A DNA stretch of 64,000 nucleotides, from the NCBI GenBank assembly GCA_021613535.1, contig CP075497.1, positions 10,292,001-10,356,000 on the forward strand, given 5' to 3'. The notes beneath the pieces were generated by a model. The model had not been told where the DNA came from and did not search any database. It was given only the letters and a program-made list of their open reading frames with translations. The position numbers and the translations under genes were made by a program. Positions 9,498-22,100 of this stretch are shown piece by piece (the stretch's first letter is position 1; every line of letters begins with the position of its first letter). This DNA comes from Adineta vaga. Lineage: Eukaryota; Rotifera.

Positions 9498-10768
9498 TTA
9501 TGGAAGTCGAGGATAAACGGGTTTTGTTGAATCGATAATTAATGATGTTGGTTCAGTATGTTGTTGAGGTAAAGCATCAACGACACTGGATGCAGTAAGA
9601 CCTTTCATGAGACCTGCTTCTTCACCAGAAATAACAGTAATATCACCTTCTAAACATTTGAAATTTGTATAATAGAAAATAGGAAAATATTCACGTACTT
9701 TGAAATAATTTCTGTTTCTTCGATGGATGAAAACGACGTATAATTGCATGACATGCCGCTCGACAAAAACAGCAAATCAACACTATTGTTTAGAAAACAA
9801 ATATTCGAACTGGTTACGATTTTTCTCTTTGAAAAAAAAAAACAACAGCTTACCGGTTGATACAATACAAGCCACAAACATAAAACCCAAAATAAGAAGA
9901 ATTATCAATCCAAGTGGAACATAACCTTCTCCGTATGAATCTAAATTTCAATGAAGAAAAGAAAAAGTTTTTGAAAACATTCTTTTCATCATTATGTCGA
10001 TAATTTACTTTCACAACGATATTCATCATCACCACTTGGACATTCTGTTTGTCCATTACATCGAAGTTTTCGAGCAATACACGAACGAGGATAATCTTTT
10101 GAACATTGAAAGAACTTGTCTTTATTTGTACATGGTTCTAAATAGATAACAATTTTTTTCAAAACATTACAAAGCTAATATTCATCACAAACCTTTTGCT
10201 AATGCAATAACTTGAATATCAACTACACGTCTTGATCCTGTATGACTAGTATTTCGTTTCGATGTCAAGGAAATCGAACTGCATGGCATGATAGTATCAC
10301 TTGAATTCATTCGACATTTAAATTGAATAGATGTTGGTGTCGTCTATTTCAAGAAAAATAAAACAATTCGTTTTTCTTTTCTATGAAAATCGATTGATGA
10401 ATCATACTTGATGAAGAAGTGCACTGCCTGGAAGACAGTCAACAGTTATAGTTGACGAACAATCCATTGTATGTGGAAAGTATACTGCTAAACCATTTTG
10501 TATATCGGATGACCATGGATTTGAAATATGTATTGAACAAGGATCTATTCTATCAGCGAGCGTTGGTGAAAAACTAATCAATACACCATACGTATCTGAT
10601 ATTGTGATATTTCTTTCATTTGTCCAACAATCATCAATTGAATGAATGACAACTAAAATATATCAAGTATTAAACTAAAATAAAAAAAAGAACAAAGAAA
10701 ATTAACCTACATTTATCGATCGTTGATGAAATACTTGAGATGAGACAGATAAGAATAAGAATTTTCAT
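9498..10768 (-). CDS. CUB-like/LDL-receptor class A single-pass membrane protein (copy 1)
   Basis: Starts at 10768 with a signal peptide (MKILILICLISSISS), and at least seven exons join in phase. The ectodomain has spaced Cys pairs (DDCW, DPCSIHI, MDCSSTITVDC, FKCRMN, MPCSSISLTS) consistent with a CUB-like fold. It is followed by an LDLa repeat with all six cysteines and the acidic SGDDEYRC end. A transmembrane helix follows (VPLGLIILLILGFMFVACIV). The cytoplasmic tail is longer than in copy 2: CCFCRAACHAIIRRF, then an acidic Gly/Ser segment ending VYPRLP. Domain order, signal peptide, helix position and strand match copy 2, so duplication followed by strong divergence is likely. Binding partner and role are unknown; small CUB-LDLa receptors such as NETO proteins are the nearest known layout. 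Confidence 0.75.
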
Positions 10769-11367
10769 TTTAATCTAAAAAATAAAACAGCTTTATTAAT
10801 TAATTTCATTTTTTTAAATTTATTTTTTCATACACAAAACAACTTATTTTTAAACAAGAGCAAAAAAAATAGAAACATACATATAACATGAAGAGAACTG
10901 ATGGCAAAAAAGTGAGTGCATAAATTTATAAAGACGAATGACAGTCAATAACCAAGAGCATAAAAGATAAATAAAAATTATCATCGGATATACGCCTATG
11001 CTCAAGCGATACATTAAGATCTATCAGGACAAATAGAAAACAGAAAAATATATATAGAAACTTTGATTTTGCTCCATACATAAAATGAAGGGGAAAAGTT
11101 AGTAGATAGAAATATTTTTTTTTACTACGTTTATATACAATGACAATATAGCACTACAAAGAAGAACAAGAAAGAATAGTCACTGCAAGAAAGAAAAAAT
11201 AGGTTTTTTTGCCGAGACAGAATGTACATATAGAAAGAAAGAATTGAACCGGTATAACATTGTAATATTTCTTTTTCATAAAGGTTTTCTTTTTCTTCTT
11301 AAAAAAAAACAAACACCATCTTTTTATTGATACATACTGTTTGAAAAAAGAGTAATTTTATGGAAGA
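10769..11367. other. Intergenic, no gene seen
   Basis: AT-rich spacer holding the 5' region of copy 1 and the 3' UTR of the bZIP gene. No supported reading frame. Confidence 0.5.
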
Positions 11368-13017
11368 CTAAAGATTATTTCTATTCATATAATTTCTTTG
11401 AATAATTCCTCCATCTGTGTGATGATTCGATTCGGAATTAAGATCAATTGAAGTTGCTGTAATAACATTGCCATAGTCAATATGGGAATCATTGATAATA
11501 TGATGTGCTGATGGATGAAGAATCTTCGTTTCAGATAGAATTGCTCGTAGTTGAGTATTTTCACGATCAATACGAGCTAATTTTTCATTTAATTGTTTTA
11601 CTTGTGATTTAAATTGTTCTAAATTTCCTTCGAGCTGTTCGATATATTGCCGACGCCGTTCTCGACAACGTCGTGCTGCTTCACGATTACTATCACGGAT
11701 TTGTTTCTTACGGTGATCATCCGAACCAATATTCGCATTTGAACCATTTGTTGTTGTTGTCGACGGTAATGGATGCATTGCTATTCCAGATGACACTGAT
11801 GGATATGTTGGACGAAAATTCATACTTGTTACATTTGTTGGTATTGGTACTGTTCTTTGACGTTTCGCATTTGCTAGTAGATCAGTTGATGTAACCTCAT
11901 TTAATGATGGTTGTGGAATGATAATTGTACCTGCTTTTGTCATTGATGGAATATTAGTGTCTGAGAAAAAATATAGAAAAAAGTAATATGAAATGAATTC
12001 GAGAATAAGATTTTCTTTACTAATATTAGCTTGTTGAAATGTTCGTTTATTCTGATTAATATTATTAATAACAATGGGTTGTTGTTTATTCATTGAATGA
12101 GGTAATGCATTTTGATCTAATCTTAATTGCATATGTATATGTTGATCATTTCCATTATTCGATACAATTTTGAATTGTTGATTATTGTTTACATGAGTTT
12201 CACTTGAATATGTTAAACTTGATAAATCAGGTATACGTGAAAAACTATTATTAACAGAATCATCCATTGAATTTTCATCGTCAAGACCATTTTGTGTGTT
12301 TGAAATACTATTATCGTTTTTCTGAGATTGAGAAATATTATTATTATTATTAGCTTGTGTTGGTGACATAGGTTCTGTATGGGATTGACTTCGAATAAGA
12401 AATTTCTTCTTCGGAGATACAATAACACCCATATTTAATGTTGGCGGCGAATCATAACGAATATTATCATTGTTTATTGTATTTGTCTCTCGTTCATTTG
12501 TTTCATTGATTGATGTTTTTGTTTGAAATGTATTTGGATTTACATTTGTCAATGCTTCTAATTCTTTAACAACCTATAGATAAAGAAAGACTGATTAATG
12601 AATCATCAAACAACAATTTCATACATCTGCTGTCGATGGTATTTCAATGGCTGATCCATCTTCATTGGTAATAACAGGAATTGGTTTATCCAAATTGAAA
12701 ACATTCGTCGATGATATTTTTTGAAATGGTGATGGCGTGGGTTTACGTGGCTCACTAAAACTTTGTTTAAGTTCATCTTCTATTTTCGATACTTTCACAT
12801 CAGCTGATGATGATATTAAACATGCTCGACCATTCGTTGTAGTAGTAGTTGTTGTTGTTGTTTCAGCAGATGAATTAGACGTTGTAGGATTTTCATCATT
12901 AATTGAAATATAGGATGGTTTATATGTTTGTGGATGTAAAACAATATTTGGTGTTATTATTGATGGAGTATCTAAGTTACTCGGCATTCCTTCGAATTCT
13001 ACTTCGTCTGTTTGCAT
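11368..13017 (-). CDS. bZIP transcription factor (ATF2/CREB-type)
   Basis: Exons 13017-12625, 12573-12021 and 11960-11368 join in phase to 512 residues. A basic-leucine zipper lies at about residues 396-460: the basic region KQIRDSNREAARRCRERRR has the invariant N-x-x-AA-x-x-CR signature. It continues into heptads with Leu at the d positions (LEGNLEQFKSQVKQLNEKL, then a final L in QLRAIL). The remainder is low-complexity, with Thr-, Asn- and Ser-rich runs. A KVSKIEDELKQSF segment and SP/TP sites (EPRKPTPSPF) look like kinase targets, as in ATF2/ATF7. The N-terminal C2H2 finger and activation motif of vertebrate ATF2 are not seen, so the subfamily is uncertain and an upstream exon may be missing. 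It should bind CRE/AP-1-like DNA as a dimer in the nucleus. Confidence 0.75.
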
Positions 13018-13579
13018 TGAAAATTGAATTTACAAATGAATTTTAAAAAACAACCTAAAATAAAATATAAATATGATCGTCTTGTCTTAGCATAACTTAT
13101 CAAAGATTAAAATCAAAAACGGAAGTTTTTGATGAAAAGAAAAAGATAGAAAAAAATGAAATTTATTTGCATAAAAAACACGCAAATAGAAGAGATAGAT
13201 CGTATGCTGACCTAACCCGTTTTATCTCGGAATTTTTTATAAATAAATAAACAGATATATTGAGATACAAAAACAACATGAAGACAGAATAAAAAAAGTC
13301 AAGAAAAAAACAATCAATCTTCAAATAGGAATCACTTCTACTCAATAAATAATAGGAAAATTCAAATGAAAAAATTTTATTTTACTTAACTTCTCGATGC
13401 CTAAAAATAAATTCTGACGAAATAGAAAAAAACACAATAACAACATTTATATTTTTCGATAGATGTCGCTTTAATGATTTATTAATCGCTGTTTGTGAGT
13501 TATCAACGACGCAGTTGCAGTTGCAACGAAAAAAGAAAAAGAACGAACAAACGAATCATTTAAAAGCTTATGATTTAGA
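13018..13579. promoter_or_regulatory. Head-to-head region between the bZIP gene and POGLUT1
   Basis: AT-rich 562-bp spacer between two divergent start codons. It must contain both promoters, possibly with 5' non-coding exons. No specific site is asserted. Confidence 0.4.
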
Positions 13580-14848
13580 ATGACATTCTTCTCTATGCAT
13601 TTTATTATTATCATCATTTATCTCTTATTATGTACGCAAATAGAAACTTCACCTGAATATGAAACAGGCGATGTTAATCACGAAAAAGCAAAATATTTGC
13701 GTGAAGAAAACGAACTATTATTATCATCGCCATCATCACAATGGGAGAAATATATTCAATTAATTGAAAAAGCTGAAAAAGCTCATTTAAATCGAACGGA
13801 TGATCCGAATCGATCCATATTTCATCAACAAATTGATCAAGATTTTTCCTATTGGAAAAATCAATCGATCGATGAAATACGACAACGATTAACCGTAAGT
13901 GAAACAACAGCTCGTGCTCATCGTCTTACACTGTATCAAGTCATTAATCATCGTTTATATCGTCAAACAGAAGATCAATTAATTTTTCCAGCACGAAATT
14001 TTGGTATCGAACATTTTCTTTTAAATATCATCGATTCTTTACCTGATATGGAATTCTTATTGAATACATATGATTGGCCACAACATCAACCTGATATTCC
14101 CATATTTTCATTTAGTAAATCATTGCTATCTCATGATACAGATCTTCTTTATCCTGCCTGGGCGTTTTGGGATGGTGGACCAGCATTAGGTAGTGTTTAT
14201 CCAACTGGTATCGGTCGATGGGATATTATGAGGCAAACATTGAATAAAGCTCGACAAAGTTATCCATGGTCAAAAAAAGAATCTCGTGGATTTTTTCGTG
14301 GTTCACGTACATCAGCGGAACGTGATCCACTTGTTTTATTATCACGTAGTAATCCGGAATTACTTGATGCTCAATATACGAAAAATCAAGCCTGGAAATC
14401 GGATGAAGATACATTAGGTTATCCACCAGCTGATGAATTAAAACATGAAGCTTTTTGTCAATTTAAATATTTATTCAATTTTCGTGGTGTTGCTGCATCA
14501 TTTCGTTTACGTCATTTATTTTTATGTGGTTCACTTGTTTTACATGTTGGATCTGATTGGATTGAATTTTTCTATGATCGTCTTGAACCATGGTATCACT
14601 ACATTCCAATTTCAACTGATTTACATGATGTCAAAGATATTTTATTGTTTGCACAAAACAATGATCGTTTAGTTGGAAAGATTGCTCGGCAAGGACGCGA
14701 TTTTATTTGGAATTCTTTAACAATGGAGAATGTTGAAGGTTATTGGAAAGAATTATTGTTAGAATATTATGAATTATTTGGAAATAATCAAAAACAAATT
14801 AAAAAGAAAACGAATTTTGTGCAAGTACATCGACGATCGAAACCATAA
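13580..14848 (+). CDS. POGLUT1: Protein O-glucosyltransferase (Rumi/CAP10 family)
   Basis: A single exon of 422 residues. The N-terminal hydrophobic segment (MTFFSMHFIIIIIYLLLCTQ) is a signal peptide for ER entry. The body is a CAP10 glycosyltransferase domain: TVYQVI-like helix region, FPARNFGIEHFLL, PDMEFLLNTYDWPQ, FSFSKS, YPAWAFWDGGPALG, then the core SRGFFRGSRTSAERDPLVLLSR and HLFLCGSLVLHVGSDWIEFFYDRLEPW. Enzymes of this family transfer glucose or xylose from UDP-sugars to Ser in EGF repeats of Notch and other secreted proteins. The C-terminus ends RRSKP and lacks the canonical KDEL-type signal, though the basic end could still help ER retention. It is intronless, unlike most neighbours. 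Confidence 0.9.
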   Translation: MTFFSMHFIIIIIYLLLCTQIETSPEYETGDVNHEKAKYLREENELLLSSPSSQWEKYIQLIEKAEKAHLNRTDDPNRSIFHQQIDQDFSYWKNQSIDEIRQRLTVSETTARAHRLTLYQVINHRLYRQTEDQLIFPARNFGIEHFLLNIIDSLPDMEFLLNTYDWPQHQPDIPIFSFSKSLLSHDTDLLYPAWAFWDGGPALGSVYPTGIGRWDIMRQTLNKARQSYPWSKKESRGFFRGSRTSAERDPLVLLSRSNPELLDAQYTKNQAWKSDEDTLGYPPADELKHEAFCQFKYLFNFRGVAASFRLRHLFLCGSLVLHVGSDWIEFFYDRLEPWYHYIPISTDLHDVKDILLFAQNNDRLVGKIARQGRDFIWNSLTMENVEGYWKELLLEYYELFGNNQKQIKKKTNFVQVHRRSKP

Positions 14849-15042
14849 AATTCAACATAAACAAAAACGAATTCTTGCTTTCTCTAACTGTCAGATCTTG
14901 ACTAACATGCTACCTCTTAATCCTTTGTTCTTCAGCAACCATTCCGTGCAATGATAGACAGGTGCTTCTTTTCTTCGTTTTTTTTGAGAATGTTTTATCT
15001 TTATTCTTTTTGAAATAAAAGAAAACAACGACATTATTATCA

Positions 15043-16368
15043 TCAAACAAACAAGCTGATAGCTGTATCATAATTGATTGGACAGTCTGTAGTTGCTGTT
15101 ATTGTTTTGGTTGTATCTTTTTTCTTTCGTGATCGAATTCGTCGATTGAAATCATGTTCAAACATCTAGAAAAAAAAGTATGCACTATTTTTTGTATGCA
15201 GAAAAAACAAACACAGACCTCATCATAATCAATTTCTAATAATTGATGAATTTCACGTTCATGATTCGTCTTTCGTAAAGACATCAATGCTAAAGCACAT
15301 GTTGCCACGTCTGGATGGTGATGATGAGTTAGTGACTAGAAAGATTCAAAATAGATAAATTATAATGTTTGATTATTTTACTTCAATTTCCCATAATGAA
15401 CTATCAATAGCATTTGTTTTATTCGGATCTCTTTCTTCACAAGAATACGTATCGTTGAATGAGGATGTTGATTGAGTTTCTTGTCGATCGATCATAATTC
15501 GAATTGTTGGATGACGAACAATTAAATTGTAAATAAATGTTATAATTAAACATTGATCATGTTGTGGAATTAATAGAGCTAATCGAGCAAGACGTTTAGC
15601 AAAACTAGCTACTAAATTGGCTGGTAGATGTCTAAATAGAAAATATTGAAGTATAGTTTTCGATTACAAATAGAATATCTATACATACGATGATTGAAGA
15701 AATATATTAAGAAGATAGAAAAATCTTGCTTTATATTTGGCACTGAATAAATCAATAGTTAATAATGAATATAGTTTACCAAAGAAGAATGCATATTCAA
15801 GATTATATCGAGTCATTAGTACATAAAGACCATGTAATGAAAGAATTTTTGATGCATTATTTTGTGTTTCATATGAACTCGTCAGAAAATCAGCTAGAAG
15901 TAATGGATTAGCCATACGTGGAATTATTTTCGTAGGGATTTGTAATAAAATTCGACGATATAATGTTGCATCAAGCTAGAAAAAAATAAAAGGAAAATGA
16001 TTTGAATTAAAGGGATTAATACTGAAATTAGATATTGTCAAAATGATTTCATTTAAACTTCAGAATAAAATCTAGACTCTACTGTGTGCTCTTCTCATGC
16101 TAGGTCCCTACTAACTCAATCTATTTGTGGAATTTGTCCTTGAAAATTAGAAATAAAAACTAGTCATAACTATGATGTATAATGTTATCTAACTTGAATT
16201 TTTATCCTAATTCTTATGTCTGCGTGTGTGTGTATACATTACCTTATCTGAAGAAAGGAATGCCAATAAACGTGCATCATATTTTTGTTTATCATCGAGA
16301 CTTTCATTGATTGATTTTCTTTTCTTTTTTGTTGGAAATAAATATTCAATTAATTTATCTTCTTTCAT
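15043..16368 (-). CDS. NOC4L: NOC4-like nucleolar protein, C-terminal part only
   Basis: Exons 16368-16243, 15975-15689, 15631-15382, 15335-15219 and 15165-15043 join in phase to 300 residues. The match to the NOC4 (CBF/NOC) domain is strong: IIPRMANPLLLADFLTSSYE, LHGLYVLMTRYNLEYAFFFG, KARFFYLLNIFLQSSHLPAN, AKRLARLALLIPQHD, and DSSLWEIESLTHHHPDVA. The protein then ends in a Lys/Arg-rich tail. NOC4 works with NOP14 in 18S rRNA maturation and 40S export in the nucleolus. Animal NOC4L is about 500 residues; here only the last 60 percent is present. The stretch upstream to the Domino stop (16369-16696) holds no further coding sequence. The start ATG is the only one available, followed by a basic stretch (FPTKKKRKS). 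The donor after exon 4 is a weak GTCTGT. Confidence 0.85.
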
Positions 16369-16696
16369 GTTTATCTAATATAAAGAAAAGTAAAAGAAAT
16401 GAATTATTCAAGTTTTCGTTTATTTGTCGATCTTCTTAGGAAAAAAAAACGAATAAATGAGAACGCAACATATAGATATCCCTGAGAAGATCTTTTTCTT
16501 TTCTCTTGATTTTCTTTGCAATAATATATATGTATACATGTATATAAAGATGAAGAACACGTTCTCTAGCGTGCACAATAAAAAATAAGTTTTCTGTTTT
16601 TTTTAGTTTCGACTAGAAAAGAAAAGAAAAGAAAATATACGGTCAAGCATGACTAACTGTACATAGAAGATATAGAAAAAGACAGAAAAACAATTA
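16369..16696. other. Intergenic, no gene seen
   Basis: AT-rich spacer between the NOC4-like start and the Domino stop. I searched it for the missing NOC4 N-terminus and found no coding-like frame on the minus strand. Confidence 0.5.
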
Positions 16697-19067
16697 TCAA
16701 GTCGTAGAAGAAGAAGAAGACGAAGACGAAGTAGGTGGAGGTGGTGGAGGAGATGCTGATGCTATTTGTTCATTTATTGGTTGTCCAGTTGATATATGTG
16801 TTGTTGTTGATGGTGAAGAATTGAGAGTAGCTGTTGTACGTATATGAAATTGTGGAACAAAACGATTAACAGTCATTGAATTGGTGGCATTTGAAATAGT
16901 TGTTGGTGATTGAGCACGTTGATTGATACTTGATGGTCTTAAATTTAATTGTTGCATTAAATTTTGTCGAATTAATCCAGACGCATTCATAGCTGTTTGA
17001 TCGTCTCCACTTGATGTTGTTGTTATTGATGGTAATTGAAGTACGAAATTCGCTTGAGATGTCTTACCTGTTAATCCAAGTGTAGTTGGATCGATTAATG
17101 ATGTTGATTTTATTTTAGCTGTGGCACCTATAGTTGCTGATGAAGGCGTTGATGAACCAGATATAGTTCGTGCTGGAACAAGTACAGCGCGTGGTGTTTG
17201 ATTTGGATCATTTGGATCTGTATTTGTTACATTGAATGATTTAAGACGTTGTATTTGTGCTGCCAGATCAGGTGAAATATCTTGATCAAGATTGGTTGTT
17301 GAACGTTGAAAGGATGTGGAATTGGAATTTGTACGATTATAAGTTATATTTGTTGTTTGCAAAGGTGTTTGTGAAGAATTTGCTGTTGTGGTTGTCGTTG
17401 TCGTATCACCAATACCTGTTGTTGAATTTGTTCCCGGTGTAAATGTAAGAATACGTACATTGCGAACTTGACCAGGTAGACTTGCTGCACGAGAAGCTAA
17501 TATTTGTTGAATCTATAAAGAAAATTGATGATATTTTCTTCTTTTCGGAGAAGTTCCTTAATTCTTACACTCGTTGGTGAACGTTGTGCAGCTTCAGTTA
17601 ATCTCTGTGTATTAGTTGTTGATTGTGTTTGAAGAGAAGTATTATTCGCATTTGTAAATATTTGTCGAATTTGGGATGGAAGTGTTTGAGTTTGTGATGT
17701 AGATTGTGGCTGATTGGGTAGAAAAGTTGTTGTAGTACGTAATTGTTGAGAAGGATTATTTGTTATAGTCGCTGTTGATCCTGGTGCAGTTACTGACGTA
17801 GTTAATTTAGCTGAATAGATAAAAATTCAAATGATGAAATAAGTAGACAACTTGACTTACTAGGAGGTAATGTAACATTGATAGAAGGAAGATTGGAAGG
17901 GGATGATGGAGAAGTTGAAACTGGTGGAGTATTACATGTTGGCGGATGTTGCATGGGACGTACAACAGCGATAGGAAGAGTTGATTGAGACTAGAATAGA
18001 GAATGAAAAATCGAATATTGCATTTTACTTCTGATTCTAATTACAGTTGATGACGTGAGAGGTTTTCCTTGTGATTGAACAGGATAATCTATATGAGATT
18101 GATTTATAGATGATGGACGTGGTGTTGCTGATGGTGTTCGTTGCTGTGGTTGAGATTTTGGAGATGATGGAGTTTGAGAACGACCTTCGAATGTAGCTAA
18201 CACAGGTGTCTAAAACAAAAAATATTTAATCTAACAATTTTGAATAGTATTTCTACATACTTGTGTTTGATTTCGTTGAAAATTATTTGATGCACGAACT
18301 TGAAGATTACTTGTTGGTGTTGTATTTATAGCTGTTTGCTGCTGCTGTTGATGATGTTGTTGTTGTTGTTGTTGCTGTTGTTGTTGCTGTTGTTGGGAAA
18401 TAGTGCGAACATGTCGATAATCAGTGGCAGAAATTTGAACTAAAGCAAAAATGAGTGGATTACATACAAAAAATAAAGTAGATCTATACCTGTTCCACTT
18501 TGTTTTTGTTGTATTAAATTTGGTTCATTTGTCGAAAGATTATTAGATGGTAAAACTTGTACTGGTCTTTGTCCAACAATAGTAGTAGTTGGAATTGATG
18601 GTTGAGGTGTTGGAGGAGTTGAGTTCAGAGGTGTAGAAGTTGGAAGCTATAGAAAAAGATATTAGTATATTTTGTTCGATAGAAGAAAAAACGATTTTGA
18701 TTGTTTATTAATACATACATTTGATCGTGTTGGTAAAGTGCTACTTTGAGAACGAGTTGGAGTTGTATTAGAATGATTACTAGTCGAAAAAATAATATTA
18801 TTAGAAACAGTTCGTTGAATTGTCGATGGATTTGATGGTGAGGCCGATGGAATCAGTGATAAGGGAGTTGAAGGAGATACATTAACTGATGTTGATGAAG
18901 TATTTTGTGATGACGATGGACGGATTCGAGAATTAATAGTCGACGCTATTGTAACATTTGTAGATGGAAGTTGCTGCTGTTTGATAGCATCAATGCTGGT
19001 TGGTGTAGTTGCAATTTGTTGCTGTGTAGGAGTACTGCTAATAGAAGACTGAGCTAATTGTTGCTGC

Positions 19068-19107
<40 letters not shown>

Positions 19108-22100
19108 GCTGTTGTTGTAATTGTTGCTGTTTCAATTCTTTTTCTCGTTCTGATCGTTGATATGAAACATCACTCGGTGTTAATGGAATATCCATATTGA
19201 TATCTGAAGAAAATCGAATTAATTAATATATTTTGGTAAAAAAAAAGTTTACTTACTATTTTCTTGTAAAAGTGAACTTTGTTTCAAACCTCGCATTTGA
19301 TGATGTGCAACTTGAGCAGCTTGTATTTGTTTAAATTTATTTAAATAAATTGATGATGGTAATTGTTGATCAAATTGAGAAATAGTTTCAAATTTTTGAT
19401 GATAAATTTGAAATAATTTTTGACAATTATCATGAACAAATAATTGATTTGTACGTAACATTTGCCAATTATCATCTGACATCTTTGAAGAAGAAAAAAG
19501 AGGAGAAAATGAGTTCGAAAGAGAAAACTATTTTCATTAATATAACTCTTACTTTTACAGTTCCTTTTATTACATGTTTCTTCTTTTTGATAAGATCGTA
19601 AACAACTCGACCTTCTTCTCGTGGTCCAATAACTTGTTCAAAACGATGTTTACATTGTTTCGGTGTACGTAGAACACGTGAATAACGATTTACAGTATCC
19701 GAAATAAAATCCCAATTTTGTGTCAATGCATTTGTTGTATTATTTACAATTGATGAAGAAGAGGATGGCGACAAAGACGATGATATTGTCGATGGTAATA
19801 AAGATGAAGATGATAGTGATGAATTTGGTAACATCGATTGAGGTTTATTCGCATTAGCTGTACTTGAAAATGACATTGATGATAATGGTAATTGTTGAAT
19901 ATTTTGAATTGTATCTAAGATTTTGTAATCTTCTGATATAAGCCAATCACTATTATCAATTTCTAATAAACCTTGAAAATTATCTTTTGAAAGCATTTCT
20001 TCCAATTTTACAGGACGTGATACGTTGGATGTCGACGCTGGAACAATAACATTTGAATTCGATGAATTTGGAAGTGGAGTCGTTGTTGTACCATTATTAA
20101 TATATAACTGACGAGCTTTCACATTTGCTTGTGGAGTTGTTGGAGTTATGATGTTCGATGGAAAGATTTTATTATTTGTTGGTGTTTGTTTCGATTTATT
20201 TAATGTATTTGTTGATAATGAAGTTGATTGAGTATTAAGCAATAAATTTGATCGATCAAATAATGAACGTGGTACAAGAATATTGGTATCTAATTTTGAC
20301 ATATTTGTTGTATCAGCAAGTGCTGAAAAGGAATAATGAAAGATATTTAGTTTTATATTTTAAGTTCAATTCTATGAATTCAGTTATTTTCAAATTAATT
20401 TTATCTGATCTTTACCTTTTGGTAATGGAAATCGAATATATTCTTCTGGTTCAATAAACATTGCTTCAGATTCATAACCAATATCAAGTTCATCATCATT
20501 ATAGATTTCTTGATCTCCATCTGCTGAACATCTCATTATAATACCACTCCATATCTAAAAAAAAAAGTGTAAATTCATAAAAATTCAAAAAATAACAATG
20601 AATGGTTACAAACCTCAAATACTTGACCGTCTTCTGTCACCCAAATCTAAACAAAAAAAGTGAAATATGTTTATTCTTGTCTTCTTTTCGTTTCATTTCA
20701 TTTCTTTTCCGTTATCTATCTGTCATATGTAACTGAAATCTTGTCTTTCTCTCAGAAGAACTCACAAATTGAACAAATACACACACACACACACACTGAG
20801 ACAATCATGATTCAAGAGTAAAGTCAAATTACTAGACTGCCAGATAAACGGAAAATGAAAATGAATGAATGATGAAAGAGTAATAGCGATAGCAATCTTG
20901 AATCATGTTTAATCTCTTGATATTTTGACATACGTGTGTGTGTGTGTGTTTAATTAAATTTGTAAGTTTTATTTTTCATATTAGGAAATAAAACAATCAT
21001 TAACGGAAAATCAACAATACTACGTCATAGATCATCATGTGCATAAAATAAATAAGATTCAGAATATAAAAGAAAATAATAGATAGATTGTTTGTATCAC
21101 TGTTCACGAAAAACAGAGAAGGAAAAAATACAAAGATGAAAGGTGTTTTGTATTTGACAACTTTATCATTGCATTCAATATTTTTCATTCGTCTTTTTTG
21201 TTGATTGTAAAATTCGATCACAACGTATCTGATAATTTTATAGCGATGAAGAAGACTTTGATAATTGATGAGCACCCAATTTACCATTCACAGATATTGC
21301 TGTTTCAATGACTGCGTTGTAGGAACTTTTCTCGATTGTTGTTGATTACCTGGAGTTCTATACTTAGTATCGGACGTTATCGCATTAGATAGTTTTAGTG
21401 ATGAACGTGTCATATATCGTCGTGATGAACCAATTTCTTTTAAATGATCTGATGTGTTACTGTGTATATTACTGACTTCATCATTGGAATGAAAACATAT
21501 GATTGAATCAGTACATTTTCCATGGTTATTAAGTTGTCGTGATTCGATGTTATGAGAAGACGTTCGTTGTTTTAGATCGTCTTTTACTATCGATTTTTGT
21601 CTACGACTCAAAGTTGGAGAATGTGGCGGAGATGGCACAATCTTTAAATGACGATGTTGTTGGAGAATTTCATCAGAAGATAGAGAAGGTGAAAATGAAA
21701 GGGAAGATGAAGATGTAGGCGTAGGCGTAGAGAAAAGAACTGACGATAATGAGAGAAAAGAAGAAAAAGTTGACTGTCGATCTGCTCCCGTTGAAAAACT
21801 TTTCTTATGACGTGTTATTTCACTCGCTACCAAACTATTTCGTGCACATGAATATGTATAGTTATATTTGACCTTTCTTTCATTGTCTCTTGCATATGTA
21901 TACATCATTTCATCATCTTCTTCTTCAAATTGTTTTTCTTCTTGTTCTTTTAATGCTTTCAAACGGGATAGATGCCAATCTTTTCGAATTTGTTCAGTAT
22001 CAAACTAAACATAAGTATAAAATTTAGTATTCAATCATCAATATATTACAAATTATTACATAAGTATTTGAATTAATTTGTGCCAGATTATCTTCATCAC

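Noticed and set aside
13163-13345. Minus-strand frame between the bZIP gene and POGLUT1
   Set aside because: Phe/Leu/Tyr-rich translation typical of AT-rich non-coding sequence; not a zinc-finger exon for the bZIP gene.
16697-20560. Separate Gln-rich gene distinct from the SNF2 ATPase
   Set aside because: The SANT segment and the IYNDDELDIGYESEAMF region match the C-terminal half of EP400/Domino and lie in the right order and strand, so it is one gene.
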